Source of the DNA: an uncultured Eggerthella sp.
Lineage (GTDB): Bacteria > Actinomycetota > Coriobacteriia > Coriobacteriales > Eggerthellaceae
Assembly: GCA_937998355.1 (NCBI GenBank)
Contig: CALLDI010000009.1
Span: 62,001 to 126,000 of the forward strand
Length of the DNA stretch: 64,000 bases
Reading direction: 5' to 3'
In this document: positions 54,130 to 61,855 of the stretch, in pieces
Position numbering within the stretch: position 1 is the stretch's first letter
How the letters are laid out: each line of letters starts with the position of its first letter
Notes under the pieces: model-generated
What the model saw: the letters and a program-made list of their open reading frames with translations, nothing else
What the model was told of the DNA's origin: nothing
Database searches by the model: none
Program-made: the position numbers and the translations under genes

Positions 54130-54903
54130 ATGCGTAAGTACCTTATGGCGGGCAACTGGAAGATGAACAAGACAATCCCAGAAGCCGTCGCGCTCTCGCA
54201 GCAACTCTGCAATTACTACAACCGCGATTGGGACAAGGTCGAAGTGGTGCTCTGCGTGCCTGCGATCGACATCAAAGCGGTCCACACCGTGCTCGATTTC
54301 GACAAGACCGATATCGAACTCGGTGCTCAGAACGTCCATCAGGAGCCCTCGGGCGCCTACACGGGCGAGATCTCGATTCCGATGATCAAAGAAGCCGGTT
54401 GCACTTACTGCATCGTCGGCCATTCCGAGCGTCGTGAATACTTCGCAGAGACCGATGACACGGTCAATCTCAAGGTGAAGGCGCTCGTGCTGAACGATGT
54501 CAACGCCATCGTGTGTGTCGGCGAATCGCTCAATGTGCGCGATAATGGTCGTCATCTCGAGTTCGTCACCGCGCAGGTGCGCGCTGCGCTCGCAGGGCTC
54601 GATGTGGACGACCTTTCCAAAATCGTCATCGCCTACGAACCCATTTGGGCTATTGGCACTGGCCGCACGGCAACGCCTGAGCAGGCTGAAGAAGTCTGTG
54701 CCGCCATCCGCGCAACGCTCGCAGAAGCGTTCACGCATGAAGCTGCCGATGGTGTGCGCATCCTGTACGGCGGCTCCATGAACGTCGGCAATGTCGACTC
54801 GCTGCTCTCGATGGAAGACATCGATGGCGGTCTGGTCGGTGGCGCTGCGCTCGACGCGAATTCCTTCAAGCAGCTCATCGAGGCTGCTGCGAACGCTTCT
54901 TAA
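54130..54903 (+). CDS. tpiA: Triosephosphate isomerase
   Basis: TIM barrel. MAGNWKMNKT (Asn/Lys), GHSERREYF (His), AYEPIWAIGTGRTATPEQA (catalytic Glu, loop 6) and ILYGGSMNVGN are intact. 257 residues. AAGGGGG precedes ATG; nine bases after pgk. Confidence 0.96.
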   Translation: MRKYLMAGNWKMNKTIPEAVALSQQLCNYYNRDWDKVEVVLCVPAIDIKAVHTVLDFDKTDIELGAQNVHQEPSGAYTGEISIPMIKEAGCTYCIVGHSERREYFAETDDTVNLKVKALVLNDVNAIVCVGESLNVRDNGRHLEFVTAQVRAALAGLDVDDLSKIVIAYEPIWAIGTGRTATPEQAEEVCAAIRATLAEAFTHEAADGVRILYGGSMNVGNVDSLLSMEDIDGGLVGGAALDANSFKQLIEAAANAS

Positions 54904-54915
54904 GGAGCACGATAC

Positions 54916-56475
54916 ATGACCGAACAACAGAGTGATCTCACGCTTCCTGCGTGCCTCATCATCATGGACGGCTTCGGCCTCACCGATGCAGGCGCAGGTA
55001 ATGCGATCAGCCTCGCGAACACACCGAATCTCGACCGCCTGTTCGCGACGTGCCCGCATATCGAACTCGACGCATCGGGAAAGCCCGTCGGACTGCCCGA
55101 TGGTCAAATGGGTAACTCCGAAGTAGGGCATCTTAACATCGGTGCCGGTCGAACGGTTCATCAAGAGCTCTCGCGCATCGACAATGCGTGTGCGGATGGC
55201 TCGCTCTTCGAAAACCCCGTGCTCGTCGACACCATGGAAGCGGTCGCGCAACAGGGTAGCACGCTCCATATGATGGGACTGCTCTCCGATGGTGGTGTTC
55301 ACTCCAACAACGAGCATCTCTATGCGCTGCTCAAGATGGCGAAGCGCTTGCAGGTTCGTAAGATCCGTGTGCACTGCTTCATGGACGGACGCGATGTGCC
55401 GCCACGAAGCGGCGTCGAATACCTCGAAGAGCTCGAAGACAAGATCGCGTCCATCTTCGCCGATGCGCCCGATACCGACGTTGCGATCGGCGTCGTTTCG
55501 GGTCGCTACTACGCGATGGATCGCGACAATCGCTGGGAACGCGTCGAACAGGCATGGCGTGCGATCTGGCTCGCCGAGAACACTACCGATCGCAACTCGA
55601 AGCAGGTCATGGAAGATTCGTACGCCCAAGATGTCACCGACGAATTCATCGTGCCAGTGAACCTGAGCGGCGATGCGGTGAAACCCGGAGATGCATTCAT
55701 CTTCTTCAACTTCCGTCCCGACCGCGCACGCGAGATCACCCGTGCCATCTGCGACGAGGCTTTCGATCATTTCGAACGTCCCAACTGGGAAAAACCAGGC
55801 TTCGTCTGTCTGACCGAATACGATCCCACCATCCCTGCGCCCATCGCATTCCCGAAGGAATGCCCCGATCACGTGCTTGCGGATGTATTGGCAGAAGCGG
55901 GTCTTCGCCAGTACCACATCGCTGAGACCGAGAAGTACGCGCATGTCACGTTCTTCTTCAATGGGGGAGCGGAAGAACCTAAGGCGCTCGAAACGCGCAC
56001 GCTCATCGCTTCACCCAAGGTCGCCACGTACGATCTGAAGCCTGAGATGAGCGAACCAGAGGTCACCGAAGCACTCGTCGCAGCCATCGATAACGATGAA
56101 TCAGACGTGTATATCGTCAACTTCGCGAATTGCGATATGGTCGGCCATACTGGCGTGATCGACGCTGCTGTGAAGGCGGTCGAAGCGGTCGATCATGGCG
56201 TTGGCGAAGTTATCGCTGCCATCGAACGAAAAGGCGGCGTTGCGCTCATCACGGCCGATCACGGCAATGCCGATCGCATGATCGCTGAAGATGGTTCTCC
56301 CTTCACGGCGCATACCACCGCGCCCGTACCGTTCATTCTCGTCGATGCCGCAGGTAAGGGCTATGCGCTCAAAGATACACGCGGTATTCTCGCGAACATC
56401 TCTCCGACCTTGCTCGAGATGATCGGACTTCCGATACCGGAGGAGATGACCGCCGAATCGCTGCTTGAAAAGTAG
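54916..56475 (+). CDS. gpmI: Phosphoglycerate mutase, cofactor-independent (iPGM)
   Basis: Mn-dependent alkaline-phosphatase-superfamily mutase. IIMDGFGLTDAGAGNAI, catalytic Ser in DGQMGNSEVGHLNIGAGR, HCFMDGRDVPPRS, and C-terminal ITADHGNADRM metal site. 519 residues. AAGGAGC precedes ATG. Completes the operon up to 2-phosphoglycerate; enolase is not in the window. Confidence 0.96.
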   Translation: MTEQQSDLTLPACLIIMDGFGLTDAGAGNAISLANTPNLDRLFATCPHIELDASGKPVGLPDGQMGNSEVGHLNIGAGRTVHQELSRIDNACADGSLFENPVLVDTMEAVAQQGSTLHMMGLLSDGGVHSNNEHLYALLKMAKRLQVRKIRVHCFMDGRDVPPRSGVEYLEELEDKIASIFADAPDTDVAIGVVSGRYYAMDRDNRWERVEQAWRAIWLAENTTDRNSKQVMEDSYAQDVTDEFIVPVNLSGDAVKPGDAFIFFNFRPDRAREITRAICDEAFDHFERPNWEKPGFVCLTEYDPTIPAPIAFPKECPDHVLADVLAEAGLRQYHIAETEKYAHVTFFFNGGAEEPKALETRTLIASPKVATYDLKPEMSEPEVTEALVAAIDNDESDVYIVNFANCDMVGHTGVIDAAVKAVEAVDHGVGEVIAAIERKGGVALITADHGNADRMIAEDGSPFTAHTTAPVPFILVDAAGKGYALKDTRGILANISPTLLEMIGLPIPEEMTAESLLEK

Positions 56476-56493
56476 CGTAGGGTTTGCCATAAT
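56465..56493 (+). promoter_or_regulatory. Candidate promoter for secG
   Basis: TTGAAA (56465-56470), exact 17-base spacer, CATAAT (56488-56493); the -35 overlaps the gpmI end. Confidence 0.65.
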
Positions 56494-56536
56494 AAGTGTT
56501 TTGTACGGCTCAAATCGCATGAGATAAGGGATAGTT

Positions 56537-56797
56537 TTGTCAGTACTTGCAATCATATTTTCGATCCTGCTCGTTCTTTCGGGCATCGGACTCATCATCT
56601 TCATCTTGCTCCATTCGGGCAAGGGAACCGGTGTTTCAGACATGATCGCTTCGAGCGTGTATGGCACCAATCAGGGAACCAGCATCGTCGAGAAGAACCT
56701 CGACCGCATCACCATCATCTTGGTTGCGGTCTTCATCATCTCGCTCGTCGTGCTCATGGTCATCTTCCCCCATGGCACCATCAACCCTGGTCAGTAA
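56537..56797 (+). CDS. secG: Preprotein translocase subunit SecG
   Basis: Small SecYEG channel subunit, 86 residues, two membrane helices (~3-21 and ~58-78) with the conserved cytosolic loop HSGKGTGVSDMIASSVYG...TSIVEKNLDRIT. Start is TTG 56537, an unusual codon, with AAGGGAT upstream. secG after tpiA/gpmI is a familiar arrangement. Confidence 0.92.
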   Translation: MSVLAIIFSILLVLSGIGLIIFILLHSGKGTGVSDMIASSVYGTNQGTSIVEKNLDRITIILVAVFIISLVVLMVIFPHGTINPGQ

Positions 56798-56870
56798 GCG
56801 TATTTCGTCCATCTTCTCTTGAAGTTGTGAGCGATGAAGCTCCCGCCTGCAAGAATTTGAAGATAATCGC

Positions 56871-56898
56871 TTGCAAGAACGGTAACTTTTGATAAGAT
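56871..56898 (+). promoter_or_regulatory. Promoter for tRNA-Leu
   Basis: TTGCAA (56871-56876), 16-base spacer, TAAGAT (56893-56898), about 19 bases before the tRNA. Confidence 0.55.
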
Positions 56899-56917
56899 AG
56901 ACAACGCTGTAAAGCAC

Positions 56918-57007
56918 GTCGGAGTGGTGGAACGGCAGACACGCTAGCTTGAGGTGCTAGTGCCCATTTGAACGGGTGTGCGGGTTCAAATCCCGCCTCC
57001 GACACCA
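56918..57007 (+). tRNA. tRNA-Leu (anticodon GAG)
   Basis: Class II tRNA with long variable arm. Acceptor GTCGGAG/CTCCGAC, anticodon stem CTAGC/GCTAG with loop TTGAGGT, T-loop GGTTCAAATCC, CCA encoded; 90 bases. Confidence 0.95.
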
Positions 57008-57016
57008 GTTGAAATG

Positions 57017-57043
57017 AAAGCTTCCCGAAAGGGAAGCTTTTTT
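57017..57043 (+). terminator. Terminator after tRNA-Leu
   Basis: AAAGCTTCCC / GGGAAGCTTT with GAAA tetraloop and a following T-run. Confidence 0.92.
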
Positions 57044-57063
57044 CATATTGAGGAAAGCGTCGA

Positions 57064-57972
57064 ATGACCCAACTGAGCCTACAGAACCAGCAGAACCGCA
57101 CGAATGCGGTCAAGCGCGTGCTGCTCGGTGTGCTCCTGCTCAATCTGGTGGTAGCCCTTGCGAAGTTCGTGTACGGTACCATCTCGCACTCCGCTGCGAT
57201 GCAGGCCGATGGCATCCACTCTATTTTCGACTCTGCTGGCAACGTGGTCGGACTGATCGGCATCAGCCTCGCGATGCGACCTGCCGATCGAGGGCACCCG
57301 TACGGACACTTCAAGCTCGAAACGTTCGCTTCGCTCGTCATCGGGCTCATGCTCATCTTCGCAGCCTATCAGGTCGGATCGAGCGCGGTCGTATCGCTTG
57401 TGAATGGGAGCTTCCATACCGAAGTCACGCCCATTTCATTCATCGTCATGGCAGGAACGCTCGCTGTGAACCTCTTCGTCACCACCTACGAACGCCGCAT
57501 GGGCAACAAGCTCAAGAGCGACATCCTGAAGGCGGATGCTGCTCACACGCTCTCGGATTGTCTCGTCTCCATCGGTGTCATCATCGGCCTGATCTTGGTA
57601 GCCTTCGGTATCGAGATGGCTGACGATATCATGGCACTCGTCGTCATGGTCGCGATCCTCATCACCGCTTTCGACATCTTCAAGAACTCATATGCCACGC
57701 TCGCTGATGAAGCCCGCATTCCTGAACAGGATATTCGCGTGTTGGTCGAAGAGGTCGACGGCGTGAAGGAGGCGCACCGCGTACGCACTCGCGGTCTCGA
57801 GAGCGAGATATACCTCGATCTTCATATCCTCGTCGACCCAGAGATGACCGTGAAGGCATCGCATCACCTGGTCGACGAGATCGAAGCGATCATATCGGCG
57901 CGCTATCCCGAAGTGCAGGACATCCTCATCTACGTCGAACCCGACGACGAAGAGCACCGCCTCAACAAGTAA
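57064..57972 (+). CDS. Cation diffusion facilitator family transporter
   Basis: Metal/proton antiporter, 302 residues. Six membrane segments over ~15-215; metal-site motifs DGIHSIFDS (helix 2, HxxxD) and DAAHTLSDC (helix 5, HxxxD), then a cytosolic ferredoxin-like domain (VDGVKEAHRVRTRG). HxxxD in both helices leans to Zn or Fe/Mn-type CDFs; the metal is undecided. SD GAGGAAAG. No convincing terminator follows, but a series of hairpins does. Confidence 0.9.
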   Translation: MTQLSLQNQQNRTNAVKRVLLGVLLLNLVVALAKFVYGTISHSAAMQADGIHSIFDSAGNVVGLIGISLAMRPADRGHPYGHFKLETFASLVIGLMLIFAAYQVGSSAVVSLVNGSFHTEVTPISFIVMAGTLAVNLFVTTYERRMGNKLKSDILKADAAHTLSDCLVSIGVIIGLILVAFGIEMADDIMALVVMVAILITAFDIFKNSYATLADEARIPEQDIRVLVEEVDGVKEAHRVRTRGLESEIYLDLHILVDPEMTVKASHHLVDEIEAIISARYPEVQDILIYVEPDDEEHRLNK

Positions 57973-58000
57973 GACACTCTCATTCCGCCAAGCTCGAATC

Positions 58001-58093
58001 GACCCGTTTCCCTGTTCGGAGATCTGCATGCAGATCTCCTCATGCGTCGCTGCGTTGCTTCACTTTAGAATATTAATTTAGATGCAACGAGTC
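58001..58093 (+). repeat. Structured intergenic repeat, copy 1
   Basis: Runs from GACCCGTTTCCCTGTTCG through CATGCGTCGCTGCGTTGCT to GCAACGAGTC. It is matched in inverted orientation by 59309-59393. Between the two conserved blocks it has a perfect 22-base palindrome at 58018-58039 centred on GCATGC, where the other copy has a different short hairpin: same flanks, variable stem. Confidence 0.75.
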
Positions 58094-58094
58094 G

Positions 58095-58111
58095 TTCTGC
58101 GCTTCGCAGAA
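58095..58111. other. Short perfect hairpin
   Basis: TTCTGCG / CGCAGAA with a three-base loop, directly after repeat copy 1. Part of a hairpin-rich run between the CDF gene and the LysR stop. Confidence 0.5.
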
Positions 58112-58133
58112 TAAGAGCATCTCATGCTTGATG

Positions 58134-58258
58134 GCGAAACCTTGCTACCAAGGGACGAGAACGACTTAGCCAAAGCGAGGGAGAGATCCGCTTCGCGAAG
58201 CGAAGTTAGCTCGACCGAAGCGACGCTGGAGTTCGAGCCCTTGGCAGTAAGGGTTCGC
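58134..58258. repeat. 21-position stem with palindromic loop at the 3' end of the LysR gene
   Basis: 58134-58154 pairs with 58238-58258 (18 Watson-Crick, one G.T, two mismatches). The loop contains the 14-base palindrome CGCTTCGCGAAGCG at 58189-58202. The right arm touches the LysR stop codon, so it could act as that gene's 3' structure. Confidence 0.6.
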
Positions 58259-59232
58259 TATTCAGATTCGGGTGCCTGATATTCGATGTACGTGCTCACC
58301 GTAGGATTCGCCTCGATGTATGCGCGCAACTTCTTGATGTAGCGCTTTGCGAGCTCGCTAAAGTCGTGGGCAGCATGGTGGATGTAACCGACGGTCATCT
58401 TCTCGTCCACCTCGAGCGGTATAGCGACGATACCCGCGTTCATCTCGTCCGAGAGCACACCGGTCGAGATCGTATATCCATCGAAGTTGGTCAGCAGGTT
58501 GGAGAGCGTGCCGCGGTCGGAATACGTGATCTGCTTCTTGTGGGGAAGGTTGCTCAAAGGTTCTTCGGAGAAGAAGAACGAATTGTTCGAACCTTGCTCG
58601 AACGAATAGCGTGTATAGCATTCCAGCTGTTCGGGCTTGAGTGACGTCTCATGAGCGAGCGGATGGTGCTCACCCACGAACACATGAGGCTCAGCCTCGA
58701 AGAGCGGGACGAACTCGAGGCCAGCATCGCTGATCGCTTTGGATATGACGCGGTTGTTGAACGTGCTCAGGTACAAGATGCCAAGCTCGCTTCGGTAGCT
58801 CTTCACGTCCTCGATGATCTCCGCGGTGCGGGTTTCGCGCAACGTGAACTCGTACTCCTCGGCATCATATTCTTCGACCAAGTCGACGAACGCTTTCACG
58901 CCGAAGGCGTAGTGCTGTGACGAAATGGAAAGCTTACCGACCTCGCCAGCGGACTGGCTGCTATAGCGCGATTCGAGCAGATTCACTTGCTCAAGGATCT
59001 GGCGCGCATAGCCGACGAATTCCATGCCATCCTTCGTGAGCGTGATACCACGATTGCTGCGATTGAAGATCTCGATCCCAAGCTCCGCCTCAGCATCCTT
59101 GATGGCGGTCGAGAGCGCGGGCTGAGACACATAGAGATTCTGACTCGCTGCGTTGATCGAACCACATTCGACCACTTCGGTTATGTAGCGCAGCTGTTGT
59201 AAGGTCAGATTCGACTGCATGATATCTCGCAT
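58258..59232 (-). CDS. LysR-type transcriptional regulator
   Basis: N-terminal winged helix (LTLQQLRYITEVVECGSINAASQNLYVSQPALSTAIKDAEAELGIEIFNRSNRGI) and effector domain, 324 residues. The effector region resembles CysB/CynR-like regulators only in general layout; ligand unknown. Start 59232 or the in-frame ATG at 59220. Upstream TAGAAT (minus strand, 59263-59268) is a likely -10. Flanked on both sides by inverted copies of the same structured repeat. The neighbouring MetQ-like, opine dehydrogenase and racemase-like genes are candidate targets. Confidence 0.9.
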   Translation of the reverse strand: MRDIMQSNLTLQQLRYITEVVECGSINAASQNLYVSQPALSTAIKDAEAELGIEIFNRSNRGITLTKDGMEFVGYARQILEQVNLLESRYSSQSAGEVGKLSISSQHYAFGVKAFVDLVEEYDAEEYEFTLRETRTAEIIEDVKSYRSELGILYLSTFNNRVISKAISDAGLEFVPLFEAEPHVFVGEHHPLAHETSLKPEQLECYTRYSFEQGSNNSFFFSEEPLSNLPHKKQITYSDRGTLSNLLTNFDGYTISTGVLSDEMNAGIVAIPLEVDEKMTVGYIHHAAHDFSELAKRYIKKLRAYIEANPTVSTYIEYQAPESE

Positions 59233-59262
59233 TCTTCGAAGAGCTCGTTAGAAACGTAATTC

Positions 59263-59268
59263 ATTCTA
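59263..59268 (-). promoter_or_regulatory. -10 element for the LysR gene
   Basis: TAGAAT on the minus strand, 31 bases from the start; its -35 region falls in the left arm of the long stem at 59274. Confidence 0.45.
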
Positions 59269-59273
59269 CTCCA

Positions 59274-59428
59274 ATCCATCACGAACCAGGCATGTGCGGT
59301 TCATGAATGACTCGTTGCCGACCATATTCATCTTCATAAAGCACGAGCAACGCAGCGACGCATGAGCGCGAAGCGCGAACAGGGAATCGGGTCATTCAGG
59401 GATCGTGCGTGTCTGGTTCGTGATGGAT
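59274..59428 (+). ncRNA. Candidate structured RNA: 41-position stem with G.U pairs
   Basis: Positions 59274-59314 pair with 59388-59428. I count 33 Watson-Crick pairs, 7 that are G.U only if the plus strand is RNA, and one A.G mismatch (59303/59399). On the minus strand the seven would be A.C. The 73-base apical region carries repeat copy 2 with a small CGCGAAGCGCG hairpin. A hairpin with a weak T-rich end follows at 59440-59470. No clear plus-strand promoter was found; it may instead be a DNA palindrome. Confidence 0.45.
59309..59393 (-). repeat. Structured intergenic repeat, copy 2 (inverted)
   Basis: Reverse complement matches 58001-58093: GACCCGATTCCCTGTTCG, a short GCGC hairpin, CTCATGCGTCGCTGCGTTGCT, then GCAACGAGTC. 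It forms the apical part of the long stem 59274-59428. Confidence 0.75.
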
Positions 59429-59439
59429 CCGACCAAATG

Positions 59440-59470
59440 AAAAGGCCCGGACCTTTCGATCCGAGCCTTT
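59440..59470 (-). terminator. Terminator after the MetQ-like gene
   Basis: Minus strand AAAGGCTCGGA / TCCGGGCCTTTT, eight-base loop, then CATTT. The plus-strand orientation ends TTTCGTT and would be weaker. Confidence 0.75.
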
Positions 59471-59494
59471 CGTTCGCATGGTGGGCGAAACGGA

Positions 59495-60331
59495 TCAGAA
59501 TACCGCCAGCACTGCGCCCTGATAGGTGTCGTTGATGTAATCGCGGACCGCATCGCTGTTGAGAACTTCAGCGAGCACCTTGATCTTCTCATTGTCCTGA
59601 TTGCCATCCTTGACGACGAGGAGATTAGCGTAGGTCTGAGCCGCCAGAGAATCGTTGGACTCCTTGCTAAGCTGCTTGTCCATCAGATCGCCCTCGAGCG
59701 CATAGTTCGCGTTGATGCCAGCGATCGCGACATCGTCGATGATGGTCGGAACGGTCGCAGCTTCGACCTCGACGAACTCGAGATTCTTCGGGTTGCTCAC
59801 GATATCGCGCGGGGTAGCGGTGACGCCCGCGTTCTCATCGAGCTCGATCAGGCCTTCATCCTGAAGCAGCAGTAGTGCGCGAGCCTCGTTGGTCGCGTCG
59901 TTAGGAACGGCGACCTTAGCACCATCGGGAATCTCGTCGAGAGAGGAGTACTTGGTGGAGTACAGACCGAACGGCTCATAGTGAACAGCGGTTACGTCGA
60001 CCAGGTGGGTGCCATTCTCCTCGTTGAAGTTATCGAGGTAGGGCTTGTGCTGGAAGTAGTTCGCATCCACTTCCTCTTCCTCGGTCACCGTGTTCGGCTG
60101 AACGTAGTCGGTGAATTCCTTCACTTCGAGTGTGTAACCCTTTTCCTCGAGCGCCGGTGCGACGACGTCGTTCAGGATCTCAGCATGAGGGGTAGGGACC
60201 GCTGCGATCGTGATGGTCTTGTCCTCGGAAGATGAGCCTCCGGAAGAGCAGCCGGTGAGTGCCAGCAAAGAGAGTGCGAGCGCTGCGACGATCGCAACGA
60301 GCACTGCAGGGAATCGTTTCGCCTTTTCCAT
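59495..60331 (-). CDS. MetQ/NlpA-family substrate-binding lipoprotein
   Basis: Solute-binding lipoprotein of the methionine-type ABC importer family, ~278 residues. Signal peptide with lipobox LTGC (Cys28). ITIAAVPTPHAEILNDVVAP, DYVQPN, VDANYFQHKPYL and VAVPNDATNEARALLLLQ are family motifs. No ATPase (MetN) or permease (MetI) is adjacent, so it is an orphan here. The ligand could be methionine or another amino acid, or an opine given its divergent neighbour. Start 60331 set by an AAAGGA site. The leader contains a TTCGGCGA/TCGCCGAA hairpin next to the ribosome binding site. Confidence 0.88.
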   Translation of the reverse strand: MEKAKRFPAVLVAIVAALALSLLALTGCSSGGSSSEDKTITIAAVPTPHAEILNDVVAPALEEKGYTLEVKEFTDYVQPNTVTEEEEVDANYFQHKPYLDNFNEENGTHLVDVTAVHYEPFGLYSTKYSSLDEIPDGAKVAVPNDATNEARALLLLQDEGLIELDENAGVTATPRDIVSNPKNLEFVEVEAATVPTIIDDVAIAGINANYALEGDLMDKQLSKESNDSLAAQTYANLLVVKDGNQDNEKIKVLAEVLNSDAVRDYINDTYQGAVLAVF

Positions 60332-60421
60332 TGAATGAATCCTTTCTTTTCGGCGATCTTTCATCCAGTTCGCCGAAACACGAACAACGAAAGATGATCC
60401 TTGTCGAATACAACGGTTGTT

Positions 60422-60450
60422 AGTCTAGTCATATCGCCGCTGGCGAACAA
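60422..60450 (-). promoter_or_regulatory. Promoter for the MetQ-like gene
   Basis: Minus strand: TTGTTC (60445-60450), exact 17-base spacer, TAGACT (60422-60427); ~95-base leader. Confidence 0.55.
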
Positions 60451-60462
60451 TGGGTTTGGTTA

Positions 60463-60485
60463 TCACCAGATTTTGTAACTGGTTA
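60463..60485. promoter_or_regulatory. Candidate LysR-type operator dyad
   Basis: ACCAG, nine bases, CTGGT in the divergent gap between the MetQ-like and opine dehydrogenase genes, just upstream of the metQ-like -35. It fits a LysR T-N11-A style site. Confidence 0.35.
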
Positions 60486-60598
60486 TATCGTCGATCGAGC
60501 GAGCGAGAACGCACCCTTACCCCCTCTATGCTTTTGGCGTATCATAGTAACGATCCAAGCTAGTTCGATAGATCCCATCTTTTGAGAAAGGTAGACAC

Positions 60599-61825
60599 AT
60601 GATCGATGTAGAAGCATTGCGCAACGCCCCTATCGCGGTTCTTGGCGGCGGAGCGGTCGGTAAGACCTGTGGCGCGGATTGCGCTCTGGCAGGACAGGAA
60701 GTTCGCATCTGCGATCTCGACCCGTTCTTCGAGTCGACCCTTGGCACCGTCGATCGCACGGGCATCATCATCGGTCAGAAGCTTCCAGGCACGCAGACCA
60801 AATTCGGTTTCGAGCGCTATGGCAAGGCCTTCTTCTCCCTCGTCACCAATTCGATCGCCGAAGCGGTGAAGGGTGCGAAGCTCATCATCGTCGGCATCCC
60901 TTCGGTCGCCCACGAGGTCTTCTTCAGCGCGCTCATCCCATGCCTCGAAGATGGCCAGATCATCCACATCATCCCTGATAATTACGGCACGTTGAAGCTC
61001 CGCAAGATGATGCGCGAAGCGGGCTGCACGAAGAACGTCATCATAGGCGGCTGGTCGAGCGCTCCTTATGGCACGCGCGTCGACACCGAAGGCGGCATCA
61101 TGAACGCCCACGTCAGCCTTGTGTATCGTGCGATCACGCTGCGTGGCGCTTCGCTTCCGATGACCGATCAAGCCGACTTCCTCGAAAGCTCGAAAGCGCT
61201 CGGCTGCTTCGATGCGATCACGCAGGGCGAAGGCGTCGTAGGAGGCAACACCGTGCTCGACATCGGCTTCTCCAACGTCAATCCGGTCATCCATGTTCCC
61301 GGTACCGTACTGGGCGTTTCGACCATGGAGAACTTCAGCACCGTGCTGCATATGAACAAGCACGACTACAGTATCTACAGCCACAGCTTCTGTCCTTCCA
61401 TCTCGGAAGTTCAATACCAGTTCTACAACGAGGAGATCGCGCTCGCCGAAGCGATCGGCGTCGGCATCCAGCCCTTCGACAAAGAGGTCTTCTACCAGCG
61501 CACCAGCGTGCTCGGTCAGGAATACATGGGCGGAGGGTGCACCGTTCCTTTCGACGAAGAATGGGAAGTGGGTTATGGCACGGGCCCGTTCACGATCCAG
61601 AACCGCTATGTCACCGAAGACGTGCCGGTCGGCTGCCATGTCTATCATGAGCTCGGAAAGAAGTTCGGCGTTCCGACGCCCATCATCGACTCGATGATCG
61701 TGCTCGGTGGTGTCATGAACAAGACGAATTACTTCGAATCAGGTCTCACGCTCGAAGACCTCGGCATCGGCCATATGGACAAGGATGCGCTGCTCGCATA
61801 TTTGAACGATGGCACCTATGCATAA
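60599..61825 (+). CDS. Opine dehydrogenase family protein (octopine/nopaline dehydrogenase fold)
   Basis: NAD(P)-dependent enzyme that makes or oxidises N-(carboxyalkyl)amino acids by coupling an amino acid to a 2-oxo acid. N-terminal Rossmann domain with VLGGGAVGKTCGADCA (loop GGGAVG, residues 16-21). The C-terminal all-helical domain contains NPVIHVPGTVLG and the conserved His/Asp-bearing stretch (VLHMNKHDYSIYSHSF, EEIALAEAIGV). 408 residues. ATG 60599 has GAGAAAGG upstream. Followed after 30 bases by a racemase-superfamily gene and divergent from the MetQ-like gene. Substrates unknown; distantly similar to CENDH and octopine dehydrogenase. Confidence 0.85.
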   Translation: MIDVEALRNAPIAVLGGGAVGKTCGADCALAGQEVRICDLDPFFESTLGTVDRTGIIIGQKLPGTQTKFGFERYGKAFFSLVTNSIAEAVKGAKLIIVGIPSVAHEVFFSALIPCLEDGQIIHIIPDNYGTLKLRKMMREAGCTKNVIIGGWSSAPYGTRVDTEGGIMNAHVSLVYRAITLRGASLPMTDQADFLESSKALGCFDAITQGEGVVGGNTVLDIGFSNVNPVIHVPGTVLGVSTMENFSTVLHMNKHDYSIYSHSFCPSISEVQYQFYNEEIALAEAIGVGIQPFDKEVFYQRTSVLGQEYMGGGCTVPFDEEWEVGYGTGPFTIQNRYVTEDVPVGCHVYHELGKKFGVPTPIIDSMIVLGGVMNKTNYFESGLTLEDLGIGHMDKDALLAYLNDGTYA

Positions 61826-61855
61826 GAATTGTCCGTACGATCCTAAGGATGAATC

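Noticed and set aside
54094..55944. 616-codon minus-strand frame opposite tpiA and gpmI
   Set aside because: Shadow frame over two clear glycolytic genes.
58001..59393. Insertion sequence or composite transposon carrying the LysR gene
   Set aside because: No transposase or recognisable IS ends; the inverted copies are ~90-base structured repeats only.
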